Assembly: GCA_964641715.1 (NCBI GenBank) | Contig: CAZXMB010000042.1 | Location: 1 to 19,800 of the forward strand | Source of the DNA: CAZXMB01 sp964641715 | GTDB taxonomy: Bacteria; Desulfobacterota; BSN033; UBA1163 | Direction of reading: 5' to 3' | Length of the DNA stretch: 19,800 nucleotides | Part shown: in pieces, positions 1 through 7,340 of the stretch | Layout: each line of letters begins with the position of its first letter | How positions within the stretch are numbered: the first letter of the stretch is position 1 | Translations under genes and position numbers: made by a program | Notes under the pieces: generated by a model | Databases searched by the model: none | Told to the model about the DNA's origin: nothing | Seen by the model: the letters and a program-made list of their open reading frames with translations, nothing else

Positions 1-12
1 GACCTGATATCT

Positions 13-1068
13 TCATAACCATTTTTCCTTCAATCTCTGAGAGAGTTCCGGCAAAAAGGCGTAGGCCTTCTCCACGATTTTCTCTTCATGATGGGGGTTT
101 CTGTCCCTCTCATTGGTTTCAAGGGTGGCATCGACCAGACAGCATCTTGCGGGTGCGATCAGGGCCTGTCCTGCGATTTGATCGAGAGAGAGATCCGTAT
201 TTTCGGAGATGACCTTCCAGTAATCCGAGAGAAGGGATGCCAATTTTTCAGGGGTCTGGGTTTCCAGGGCCCTCGATTCGGTTGGGACAATCCCCCATGA
301 GATGATCCCTCCCTTACGGATGAACTCCGCAACGCTTTGTGCATATTCCTTGGGCATGAACCCGATCTGAAAGGCGTCGAATGAAAGGATCTCAACTCCC
401 AATTCCAATAAATAAGGCAAGTTCACATCGGCGCAGAGGTGGAGCCCTTTGGGTCCTTCTACTCCCTGAACAAACCGGGAGTAATCCTCCTTTGCCTGCT
501 GGTCGTTATACCCGGAGAGACCGCTGAAGACATATCCCAATCCCGGCTCATCGACCCAGACAAATGCATTTGGATTTTTTTCCCTGAGCTCCCGGTACTG
601 GACATTTACTTTCTTCTGGATGAAATCGTAAAGAATGTCTTTGACCTCCTCGTGGTAAAGGATGGGTTTGAAATTTTCATCCAGAACCTTAAAGCCGAAG
701 CTCACCGGTCCAGTGAGCTGTCCCCGGATCGCCGGATATCCTTGAAGATCCCTGGAGAGAAATCGTTTGAATACCATGGAATACTCAGGCGTGAGGGCAT
801 AGGTCTCCGGGTCCTCCATTCGGGTGAAGTAATCTTCGAGTTCCCTTTCGAATCTTTCGGTATGAAAGGTAAGCCTCTTTCGTTCCAAATCGACCGTTAT
901 TCCCGGAAAGTTTTGGGAAGACTGAACATACATGTCTTCATAAAGGCTGACATGAGGGAGCTGGGGCCAGAAGGGGATATCCAGGCTTAAGGTCAGTTCC
1001 AGGGCCCGGTCGATATCCCGGTGGGGAAGGATACCCATGGCAGTGGTCTGGCAGTTCGCTTCAAACAT
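13..1068 (-). CDS. MetE-like (core-MetE, probable MesB-type) methionine synthase
   Basis: A 351-residue protein with the UROD/MetE-like TIM-barrel fold, corresponding only to the catalytic C-terminal half of cobalamin-independent methionine synthase. The zinc/homocysteine site is visible: H210-x-C212 and a later cysteine at 309/310 (ARCC), as in MetE. The WVDEPGLG stretch (171-178) matches the MetE IDEPAL region, and D231 sits where MetE has its zinc-site Glu. The folate-binding N-terminal half of MetE is absent, so the methyl donor is unlikely to be methyl-tetrahydrofolate. Core-MetE proteins of the MesB family are proposed to take the methyl group from the corrinoid Fe-S protein of CODH/ACS, and this gene ends a CODH/ACS operon. 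The ATG is 18 nt beyond the DUF3786 stop once the 100-N gap is collapsed. It has no clear ribosome binding site and is probably translationally coupled. The MetE-like call is firm; the MesB role is inference. Confidence 0.8.
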   Translation of the reverse strand: MFEANCQTTAMGILPHRDIDRALELTLSLDIPFWPQLPHVSLYEDMYVQSSQNFPGITVDLERKRLTFHTERFERELEDYFTRMEDPETYALTPEYSMVFKRFLSRDLQGYPAIRGQLTGPVSFGFKVLDENFKPILYHEEVKDILYDFIQKKVNVQYRELREKNPNAFVWVDEPGLGYVFSGLSGYNDQQAKEDYSRFVQGVEGPKGLHLCADVNLPYLLELGVEILSFDAFQIGFMPKEYAQSVAEFIRKGGIISWGIVPTESRALETQTPEKLASLLSDYWKVISENTDLSLDQIAGQALIAPARCCLVDATLETNERDRNPHHEEKIVEKAYAFLPELSQRLKEKWL

Positions 1069-1232
1069 GGCTTCAGANNNNNNNNNNNNNNNNNNNNNNN
1101 NNNNNNNNNNNNNNNNNNNNNNNNNNNNNNNNNNNNNNNNNNNNNNNNNNNNNNNNNNNNNNNNNNNNNNNNNNNNNGGGGAAGGATACCCATGGCAGTG
1201 GTCTGGCAGTTCGCTTCAAACATGGCTTCAGA
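1023..1232. other. Assembly gap (100 N, 1078-1177) flanked by an identical 55-bp overlap
   Basis: The 100 N are an arbitrary-size scaffold gap. The 55 bases before it (1023-1077) are identical to the 55 bases after it (1178-1232), so the two contig ends overlap and should have been merged. Removing one copy plus the N (155 bp) places the MetE-like start 18 nt after the DUF3786 stop with both genes intact. It is not a biological repeat. Confidence 0.95.
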
Positions 1233-1241
1233 GTCTTTGCG

Positions 1242-1874
1242 TCAGGATTTCGTTGCAAGACGGATCAATTTCCAGATCAATGTCTCAGTCAGCACCGTGA
1301 CGTCTTCGCTGGAGAGAGAATGAGAGATATTTTTATCAAAAAGGATGTTCCCGTTAGAGGGCACTTCATCATCTCCCCGCCATAGAACGATTACGATCCT
1401 GACCAGGGGGAAGGCATCGATGGCAACCGAGAGGTCTCCGTGGGAGGCGGGACGGGCTCCAAATTTTTGTGCCACTTCGAGAAGCCTCTCCGGTTTATTC
1501 CCAAAGCATTTCAGGAGGGGTTCCACGGTCCTTTTTATAAAGACGGGACAATAGAATTTTCCTCCCTGAAGCTGGCCATAGGTGATCAGCTGATCGGTGA
1601 AAGGGATCCCCTCTGCCCGGGTGAGGTAATGGAGGATCAATATCCCCTCCTTGAGGGGGACCTCCTCTTCTTCGTCCTGGAGTGAGATATTTCCGGTGGA
1701 GAGGGTGACCCGATAGGGACGATTGAGAAAGCGGAGGGCGAGATGGTCCTGATCCATGGCCTTCGCGCCACTTCTCCGGCATACCTCTTGCAGATCGATG
1801 CCCGCAAGCTTTTGACGGGCCAGGTCATAAGCCAATTGTAAGCCTTCTTCGGAGGGTTCATGAAGAGAGGGCAT
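1242..1874 (-). CDS. DUF3786 domain protein
   Basis: A 210-residue soluble protein that fits the DUF3786 family. Recognisable stretches are the PLKEGILILHYLTRAEG block (about 73-89), the GGKFYCPVFIKR block, and the WRGDDEVPSNGNILFD block near the C-terminus. No catalytic motif, signal peptide or membrane segment is visible. The family has no established biochemical function that I know of. Its start overlaps the upstream cooC gene by 17 bp (1858-1874), and the MetE-like gene follows directly, in the same frame after the stop. It is therefore co-translated between a nickel-insertion ATPase and a probable corrinoid-dependent methionine synthase. A helper role in corrinoid or CODH/ACS metabolism is a reasonable guess from context only. 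Confidence 0.8.
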   Translation of the reverse strand: MPSLHEPSEEGLQLAYDLARQKLAGIDLQEVCRRSGAKAMDQDHLALRFLNRPYRVTLSTGNISLQDEEEEVPLKEGILILHYLTRAEGIPFTDQLITYGQLQGGKFYCPVFIKRTVEPLLKCFGNKPERLLEVAQKFGARPASHGDLSVAIDAFPLVRIVIVLWRGDDEVPSNGNILFDKNISHSLSSEDVTVLTETLIWKLIRLATKS

Positions 1875-2616
1875 AACCCGCCTCCGCTATTATCCTCTTC
1901 ACTGACAAGGAGGTAGGAGAATCCTCCGGAATTTTAAATAAGGATTCCCCCTTTAAGTTATAGTCCCGCACCAGCGGATCAAAGCCGATCCTTCCCAGGT
2001 ACCTCTCCCCGGCCTTGATCAAATAGGCTTCTATCTCGTCGGTGAACCGGTAGTTTCCAACGAGATAAAAATTCTTATACGTGATATTCACTCCCCTCGT
2101 CACATATTTGATTCTTCCGATGTGTTTTGCAGATTTTTCAGATGGATCCAGCACGACGAAAAGGTCATGGATATCGGGCGTCACCTTCCGGTTCAGATGT
2201 TCCAAGCCGGCAGGGGAATCGACCAACACCATTTCGTAATTTTTATTAAGGGTTCTGATCATTTCTTTTATCATCTCATCGGGCAGACAGTAGCAACCCG
2301 GGGCCAGCTTTGTCCCGAGGGTAATGAGATCGAACTTTTTCCCCCGGTACATGATCCGGCCTTCTTCGATCTTCCGTTTCAATAGCTCCGGAACATCCCG
2401 GGTGTCCTTTCCCTTTCCGATCACCTCATAGAGTGCCTCTGAGATGGTCCATTTCCCCTCCTTCTCGAGATCCACGCCGAGCATCTTCGATAGGCTTCCA
2501 TCGGGATCAAGGTCGATGAGGAGGAGGGATTGGGTGCGGATGTATCTTGCCAGAAAGGCGGTAAAGGTGGATTTCCCGGTTCCACCCCGGCCGGTAATCA
2601 CATTGACCTTTCCCAT
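1858..2616 (-). CDS. cooC: CooC-type nickel-insertion ATPase (second copy)
   Basis: A 252-residue P-loop ATPase of the MinD/ParA/CooC class. It has a deviant Walker A GRGGTGKST (9-17), the LLIDLDPDGSL switch/Walker A' region (32-42), the CxC metal-binding motif C108-Y-C110 and VLVDSPAGLEHLNR (Walker B region). CooC and its relative AcsF bind Ni(II) through the CxC pair of a dimer and use ATP hydrolysis to mature the CODH C-cluster or the ACS A-cluster. It lies one base after the stop of a similar cooC, and its own end overlaps DUF3786. The first Lys of the usual KGGxGK signature is Arg here. Which metal site each copy serves cannot be told from sequence. Confidence 0.9.
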   Translation of the reverse strand: MGKVNVITGRGGTGKSTFTAFLARYIRTQSLLLIDLDPDGSLSKMLGVDLEKEGKWTISEALYEVIGKGKDTRDVPELLKRKIEEGRIMYRGKKFDLITLGTKLAPGCYCLPDEMIKEMIRTLNKNYEMVLVDSPAGLEHLNRKVTPDIHDLFVVLDPSEKSAKHIGRIKYVTRGVNITYKNFYLVGNYRFTDEIEAYLIKAGERYLGRIGFDPLVRDYNLKGESLFKIPEDSPTSLSVKRIIAEAGYALSS

Positions 2617-2617
2617 C

Positions 2618-3373
2618 TTAAGCCAACCCCGCTTTCTCGATGATCTTTCTTACGGAGAGAGAGGCCGCTGAATCTCCGGGGAGTCTGCTGAGGGGAATGC
2701 CTGTTAAATTATATTCTTCCACTTTTTGATCAAAATCAATCCTCCCCAAAAAGAGTTCACCTGCCTCCCTGAAATGTTGCTCTGAGGCTTCATCAAACAT
2801 ATAATTCCCCACCAGGTAGAAGTGGTGGACCATCATCCCCACCTCTCTTAAGAGGACCTTGACCTTTCTGATATGGGTCAGCGACTTTTCAGAGGGATCA
2901 AGGATGAGAAAGAGATCGTCCACCTCTGAAACGATATTTCGATTGAGATGTTCCAGCCCTGCCGGCGAGTCGATGACGACATTCGTATAATTTTTTGAGA
3001 GATCTGAAATGATCTTTCTGAGCAGGTGGTCGGGGTAACAATAACATCCCTCCAGATCCTTGGTTCCGAGGGTGATCACATCGAATCCCCTTCCTTCGTA
3101 AAGGCAATCTCCCCAGATCAATCCCCTGAATCGGTCCTCTACCGGCGTCAGGGGACTCCCCCCGCGCTGCCTTTCTTTCACTGAATCATAAAGGGCCTCG
3201 GACACCGTCCTTTTTCCCTGTTCTGCCAAATCGATTCCAAGCATATCCGCCAGGCTCAGATCAGGGTCCAGATCAATCAGGAGGGAAGGAGGTTTCAGAT
3301 ATCGGCTCATGAGGGCGACAAAGGTTGATTTTCCTGCTCCTCCCCTTCCGGTGGAGACGATCTTTACAGTCAT
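2618..3373 (-). CDS. cooC: CooC-type nickel-insertion ATPase (first copy)
   Basis: A 251-residue CooC-family ATPase, clearly paralogous to the next gene. Walker A is GRGGAGKST (9-17), again with Arg at the signature-Lys position. The CxC metal motif is C110-Y-C112, followed by VVIDSPAGLEHLNR. It probably inserts nickel into the CODH C-cluster or the ACS A-cluster encoded upstream. The start is placed at the ATG preceded by AGGAGGT at good spacing. A longer in-frame extension up to 3481 would overlap the nuoF-like gene by about 100 bp and encodes a low-complexity basic stretch unlike the family, so it is rejected. The gene begins one base past the nuoF-like stop (TAG at 3375-3377). Confidence 0.92.
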   Translation of the reverse strand: MTVKIVSTGRGGAGKSTFVALMSRYLKPPSLLIDLDPDLSLADMLGIDLAEQGKRTVSEALYDSVKERQRGGSPLTPVEDRFRGLIWGDCLYEGRGFDVITLGTKDLEGCYCYPDHLLRKIISDLSKNYTNVVIDSPAGLEHLNRNIVSEVDDLFLILDPSEKSLTHIRKVKVLLREVGMMVHHFYLVGNYMFDEASEQHFREAGELFLGRIDFDQKVEEYNLTGIPLSRLPGDSAASLSVRKIIEKAGLA

Positions 3374-3374
3374 C

Positions 3375-5288
3375 CTATTGACCTCCTTCCGAAGGGACTC
3401 TTTTCTCGATTGGGCCCGCAGGGAGTTTGCTGATGGGTGAGACCTTGACGACCGCCCGATACTCAGGGGGACAGACCTCAAGGCAGGTGCCGCATTTTGA
3501 GCACTTCTCCTGGTTGATCACCTTGATCTCACCCTTTCCCCCCTTGATCGCCTCGGTGGGGCATGTCAGAACGCAGTGTTCGCAGGCCCGATCGCATTTT
3601 TCAGGAAGAATGAAGTAGGCGATGAGGTCCTTGCATACCAGTGAAGGGCACCTTTTTTCGAGGATGTGTGCCCTGTATTCGTCTCCGAAATAACGGATCG
3701 TCGTCAGAACGGGGTTAGGAGCCGAACGGCCAAGGCCACAGAGGGATCCCATCCTGACATCCTCGGCGAGTTGCTCAAGAAGTTCAAGATCCTCCATTTT
3801 TGCTTTTCCGGTGCAGATGTCCTCGAGGAGGCTCAGGAGCTGGAGCGTGCCCATCCGGCACATCGTGCACTTGCCGCAGGATTCTTTGGTGGTGAAATCG
3901 AGGAAGAAGCGTGCCGTATCCACCGCGCAGTCCTCCTCATCCATGAAGATCATTCCGCCTGACCCCATCATGGAGCCAGCTTCACGAAGGGAATCGAAAT
4001 CGATGGGGATGTCGAGCAGGGACTCGGGGATACAGCCACCGGAGGGTCCTCCAATCTGGACGGCCTTGAATTTTTTTCCGTTCCTCATTCCGCCCGCAAT
4101 ATCGTAAAACACCCTTCTCAGGGTAGTCCCCATCGGCACTTCGGTAAGGCCGGGGTACTGGATCTTGCCGGCGAGCGTGAAGACTGCGGTCCCCTTGCTT
4201 TTCTCTGTTCCAACAGAACTGAACTCTGTGGTGTCCCCTCCGATGATCAGCGGGATATAGGAGAAGGTTTTTACATTATTGAGGAGGGTAGGGCATCCCC
4301 ATAGCCCGGCCTCAGAAAGGCGAGGGGGCCTCACCCTCGGTTCACTCCTTTTCCCTTCCATGGCCGAGACCAATGCGGTTTCCTCACCCGAGATGAAGGC
4401 CCCTGCTCCCTGGGCGATCCCGATATGAAAATTGAAACCGCTTCCGAGAATATCCTCCCCCAGGACCCCTGTCTCCTCTCCCTGCCTCAAAGCGCTTTTT
4501 ACCCTTTCAATGGCCAGGGGATACTCGGCACGAACATAGATGTACCCCTTGTGGGCTCCGATGGCATAGCCCGCAATGATCATCCCTTCGATTACGCCCT
4601 GGGGATCGCTCTCCAGGATCACCCTGTCCATAAAGGCACCCGGGTCTCCTTCATCGGCATTACAGATGACATATTTTGTCTCCCCCCCGGATTGATAGCA
4701 TTGTTCCCATTTCGATCCCGTAGAAAATCCCGCACCGCCTCTTCCGCGGAGCCCTGATTTTTTAATCTCATGAATGATCTCCTCGGGTCTCATTTTCAGG
4801 GCCTTCTCCAGTGAGGCATAGCCCCCACCGGCGATATAGTGATGGATATTTTCCGGGTCAATATAACCGCAGTGGCGCAGGATGAGGCGAAGTTCATGCT
4901 CAAATCTGGGGAGTTCAGGAATATAAGGGATTTCCCTTTGATCCATCTCGAGCGTACCCAGTGCAAGCTCAAGGCATGGATCCTCTCCTGAGATATAGCC
5001 TTCTACCAGGCGGGGGACTGAATCCGGGGTGATGTTGTGATAGACCACACGGAGGGATTGAGGTTTGGAAATGATGACCAGGGGCTCAGCATAGCAAAGA
5101 CCGATACAGCCTACCTGGATAATGGGTGTGTCAAGATTTCGTCTTGCTAATTCACTCTCAAATGCATGGATGACATCCAGGGCACCTGCTGCCCTCCCAC
5201 AGGTGGCTGTCCCCACCAGTATATGGGTGGTGGTCTCCAAAGCTTCCTGTTGGACCTGAGCCCTTTTTTTGATCTCTTCGAATGTCAA
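3375..5288 (-). CDS. nuoF: NuoF/HydB/HndC-like NADH-binding flavoprotein
   Basis: About 637 residues with the HydB/HndC layout: an N-terminal thioredoxin-like [2Fe-2S] region (C30, C61, C65), the NuoF core with the GRGGAGFSTG NADH/FMN motif near 182-191 and GAGAFISGEETAL near 294-306, an SLBB region, the CGKCTMCR...C [4Fe-4S] site (C471, C474, C477, C517), and a C-terminal two-cluster ferredoxin (CDRACEHCVLTC and CSKCGTCLEVC). It should oxidise or reduce NAD(H) with FMN and pass electrons along Fe-S clusters in the cytoplasm. Only three cysteines are seen in the first region, one fewer than a full thioredoxin-like [2Fe-2S] site. Partners are probably the nuoE-like gene and the NuoG-like gene. 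The start is uncertain: TTG at 5286-5288 has GGGGAG 10 nt upstream, while an earlier TTG at 5313-5315 has no good ribosome site. Confidence 0.9.
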   Translation of the reverse strand: MTFEEIKKRAQVQQEALETTTHILVGTATCGRAAGALDVIHAFESELARRNLDTPIIQVGCIGLCYAEPLVIISKPQSLRVVYHNITPDSVPRLVEGYISGEDPCLELALGTLEMDQREIPYIPELPRFEHELRLILRHCGYIDPENIHHYIAGGGYASLEKALKMRPEEIIHEIKKSGLRGRGGAGFSTGSKWEQCYQSGGETKYVICNADEGDPGAFMDRVILESDPQGVIEGMIIAGYAIGAHKGYIYVRAEYPLAIERVKSALRQGEETGVLGEDILGSGFNFHIGIAQGAGAFISGEETALVSAMEGKRSEPRVRPPRLSEAGLWGCPTLLNNVKTFSYIPLIIGGDTTEFSSVGTEKSKGTAVFTLAGKIQYPGLTEVPMGTTLRRVFYDIAGGMRNGKKFKAVQIGGPSGGCIPESLLDIPIDFDSLREAGSMMGSGGMIFMDEEDCAVDTARFFLDFTTKESCGKCTMCRMGTLQLLSLLEDICTGKAKMEDLELLEQLAEDVRMGSLCGLGRSAPNPVLTTIRYFGDEYRAHILEKRCPSLVCKDLIAYFILPEKCDRACEHCVLTCPTEAIKGGKGEIKVINQEKCSKCGTCLEVCPPEYRAVVKVSPISKLPAGPIEKRVPSEGGQ

Positions 5289-5367
5289 CCTTTTATGACT
5301 CCCCGATCTGATCAATGTTTGTTTTTTAATATCCCAAGTCCATACTCAGGACGTCCTCAGAGAAAAA

Positions 5368-5404
5368 AACCGTTCGCCCTGAGGTTCTCGAAGGGTGAAC
5401 GGTT
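5368..5404. repeat. REP-like palindrome between nuoE- and nuoF-like genes
   Basis: A 13-bp inverted repeat (AACCGTTCGCCCT / AGGGTGAACGGTT, one G-T pair) closes over the 11-nt loop GAGGTTCTCGA. The CGCCCTGAG...TCGAAGGG core resembles short palindromes commonly scattered between genes of anaerobic bacteria. The rest of the 164-bp spacer holds nothing else convincing. In the transcript it could pause polymerase or protect mRNA, but no U-tract follows, so a simple terminator is unlikely. Confidence 0.7.
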
Positions 5405-5452
5405 CGCTCAGAAAAGGCCTTGTCGAACCACAAACGAGCTTACGACCTATCC

Positions 5453-5941
5453 TCAATCTTTTTCTTTATTCTCCTGCAGGTAAGGGATCAAGGACTCTTC
5501 CACTTTAAAAGGAGACATCTTGGGATGGATTTTGTCCTTGATCACCATCACAGGAGCCAGCATGCAACAACCGATACAGGCAACCCTCTCGAGGCTAAAT
5601 TGACCGTCTTGTGAGGTCTCTCCCACTTTGATGCTGAGCTCGCGCTCGAGGGCCTCTAAGACCAATCTCCCTCCTGCCAGGTGGCAGGCTGTTCCCAGGC
5701 AAACCTTAACATGGTTCTTTCCGAGGGGGGTCAGTCGAAACTGGTTAAAGAAGGTCACCACTCCCCAGACATCAATGGGATTTAATCCCAGGAAGGAAGC
5801 CACGTTCTTCATGGCTTCCTTGGGAATGTATCCAAATTCTTTCTGAATCTCAAGTAAAATGGGGATTAAGCCATTTTTCTCCCGCCGATCATTTTCCAGG
5901 ATGGTCGAGAGTTTCGAGAGTTCTTCCCCTTGGTCTCTCAT
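5453..5941 (-). CDS. nuoE: NuoE/HndA-like [2Fe-2S] thioredoxin-fold subunit
   Basis: A 162-residue NuoE-family protein: an N-terminal helical domain (PILLEIQKEFGYIP near 27-40) followed by a thioredoxin-like [2Fe-2S] ferredoxin. The four ligands are C81, C86, C122 and C126, in the canonical CLGTACH and CIGCC settings. It is normally the partner of a NuoF-type flavoprotein in complex I, NAD-dependent formate dehydrogenases and HydABC/HndABCD hydrogenases. Its start overlaps the acsC stop in an ATGA (5938-5941), so it is translationally tied to the corrinoid protein gene, which suggests a role linked to the acetyl-CoA pathway. It is separated from the nuoF-like gene by a spacer with a palindrome. 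Confidence 0.93.
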   Translation of the reverse strand: MRDQGEELSKLSTILENDRREKNGLIPILLEIQKEFGYIPKEAMKNVASFLGLNPIDVWGVVTFFNQFRLTPLGKNHVKVCLGTACHLAGGRLVLEALERELSIKVGETSQDGQFSLERVACIGCCMLAPVMVIKDKIHPKMSPFKVEESLIPYLQENKEKD

Positions 5942-7296
5942 TTCCTTAAACTTTTAGCATATTCCGGCAGGAAGGCACCAATTCCGGCGGCCTCTCTCGG
6001 GCCCACCACCACTTCCCAGCCCGGGAGTGCATCCTCGAGTTCCCCTTTAATTCTTGCCACTCTTCCCGGGATCACGATCCTCTTATTTTTGACCTTTCCC
6101 TCGATTCCAGACTTCTTCACCATTGCCCCGACCTGATCGCCGGTAAATTTGCCTGCGGCCCAACCCGTAAGCACTCCGAGCCCCTCCGCATCCTTCACGC
6201 AGAGGAAAGAGGGAATTTTAGTCGCCTCAATCGCTGAAGAAACAATGAAATAGGTAAGCGCCCAGTTCGAAGTAACCAGCACCGGTGCATTCTCATCGGG
6301 CGTTCCGATCTCGTAATATTTTTCCTCGACCGCCATCGGGAATCTCGGATCGGTATAGATGTTGAGACGTTGCACCAGGAGGGGAAGCAGTGAAAACTGA
6401 TCGAAATCGGAAAGGACGATCAGCCCGGCAAATTTATTGACAAAGGCAGAGGCTGTAAGGATCTCTTTGATCCCTTCTTTGGCGATGAAACAGGGGAAAG
6501 CGATCGTCGGATATCCGAGAGGCCTGAAGCCCTGTTTCAGGGCTGCCCTTCGGATAAAGGTCTGATCCCGGATGGCTTCCACCAGATTTTTTGAACCCGG
6601 GTCCAGAACCACTTCATCGACGCCAGCCTCTTTGAGCCTGGTTGTCAAAGGAACCAATTCTTCAATACTTTCCCCCCGAACACCGAGAGGGGTCGGTTTT
6701 TCCTTGATTTTCGGGAGGGCCTGATCGATATTCTCCTTTGTGATCGGATAGAGCAGGGGTCTTTGATCCGCACACAGATCCCTTGCAGCAAATAAGGTAT
6801 TCAGGTCATTCGAGATGAGAATCAGTCCGAGGTTTGTTGCGGAGGCCTTTTTCACAAGGCCGAGGAATTTGTCCTTATCGCCCGATTCGTATTGAAGGGC
6901 AAGGAGTTCCGCTTTAAGAGTTAATCCCACCCATGGAAATTGCAATTCTTTCAACTTTTTTATCTTCTCATCAACCTTTGCATCACTTTCCCTGTCCGAA
7001 ATGAGGATGGCAATCCCCGGCGGATGGACATAGGTCTTTTCGTGCCGGTAGATGACCTCCTCATTTCCGATCTGTACCTTATTGTCCCCTGCGCCCACTG
7101 TCACCAATTTGATGGCCGGGGCAAGGAGATCTTCGAGCTTGGCCTTTACCTCCGGAGAGAGATAAGGGCATTTGTCCAAGGATGCGCCCCCTGTGGCGAG
7201 CTTCATCGCAAAGGCGAAGCAGGTGGGAAAACCGCAATCCCTGCATGGTTTTTTTCCTGGAAGCATTTTTACAATCTCAGACCCTGATATTGGCAT
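5938..7296 (-). CDS. acsC: Corrinoid/iron-sulfur protein large (gamma) subunit of CODH/ACS
   Basis: A 452-residue AcsC/CdhE protein. The N-terminal [4Fe-4S] domain shows C18-x2-C21-x4-C26-x16-C43, the cluster that reactivates the cobamide. The body is a TIM barrel, and the C-terminal third binds the corrinoid. With AcsD it forms the protein that accepts a methyl group from methyl-tetrahydrofolate through AcsE and hands it to the acetyl-CoA synthase A-cluster. An AGGAGGT ribosome site precedes the ATG. The gene lies between the ACS subunit and the nuoE-like gene. The length is normal for the family and no lesion is seen. Confidence 0.97.
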   Translation of the reverse strand: MPISGSEIVKMLPGKKPCRDCGFPTCFAFAMKLATGGASLDKCPYLSPEVKAKLEDLLAPAIKLVTVGAGDNKVQIGNEEVIYRHEKTYVHPPGIAILISDRESDAKVDEKIKKLKELQFPWVGLTLKAELLALQYESGDKDKFLGLVKKASATNLGLILISNDLNTLFAARDLCADQRPLLYPITKENIDQALPKIKEKPTPLGVRGESIEELVPLTTRLKEAGVDEVVLDPGSKNLVEAIRDQTFIRRAALKQGFRPLGYPTIAFPCFIAKEGIKEILTASAFVNKFAGLIVLSDFDQFSLLPLLVQRLNIYTDPRFPMAVEEKYYEIGTPDENAPVLVTSNWALTYFIVSSAIEATKIPSFLCVKDAEGLGVLTGWAAGKFTGDQVGAMVKKSGIEGKVKNKRIVIPGRVARIKGELEDALPGWEVVVGPREAAGIGAFLPEYAKSLRK

Positions 7297-7316
7297 CTCA
7301 CACCTCCTCTTAAATT

Positions 7317-7337
7317 CAGTGATCAGTGATCGGTGAT
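7317..7337. repeat. Three tandem 7-bp repeats upstream of acsC
   Basis: The spacer between the ACS subunit and acsC holds CAGTGAT, CAGTGAT and CGGTGAT in a row. It follows the acsB stop and precedes the acsC ribosome site in the transcript. No function can be assigned. Confidence 0.6.
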
Positions 7338-7340
7338 TTC

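Noticed and set aside
439..990. 183-codon plus-strand open frame
   Set aside because: It lies wholly antisense to the MetE-like gene, has no family resemblance, and is a frame shadow.
1023..1232. 55-bp direct repeats as attachment sites or target duplications
   Set aside because: The same exact length recurs at both 100-N gaps and the intervening sequence is only N, which is an assembly signature.
3374..3481. N-terminal extension of the first cooC
   Set aside because: The extension overlaps nuoF-like coding sequence, is Ser/Arg-rich and unlike CooC; the ATG at 3371-3373 has a strong AGGAGGT site.
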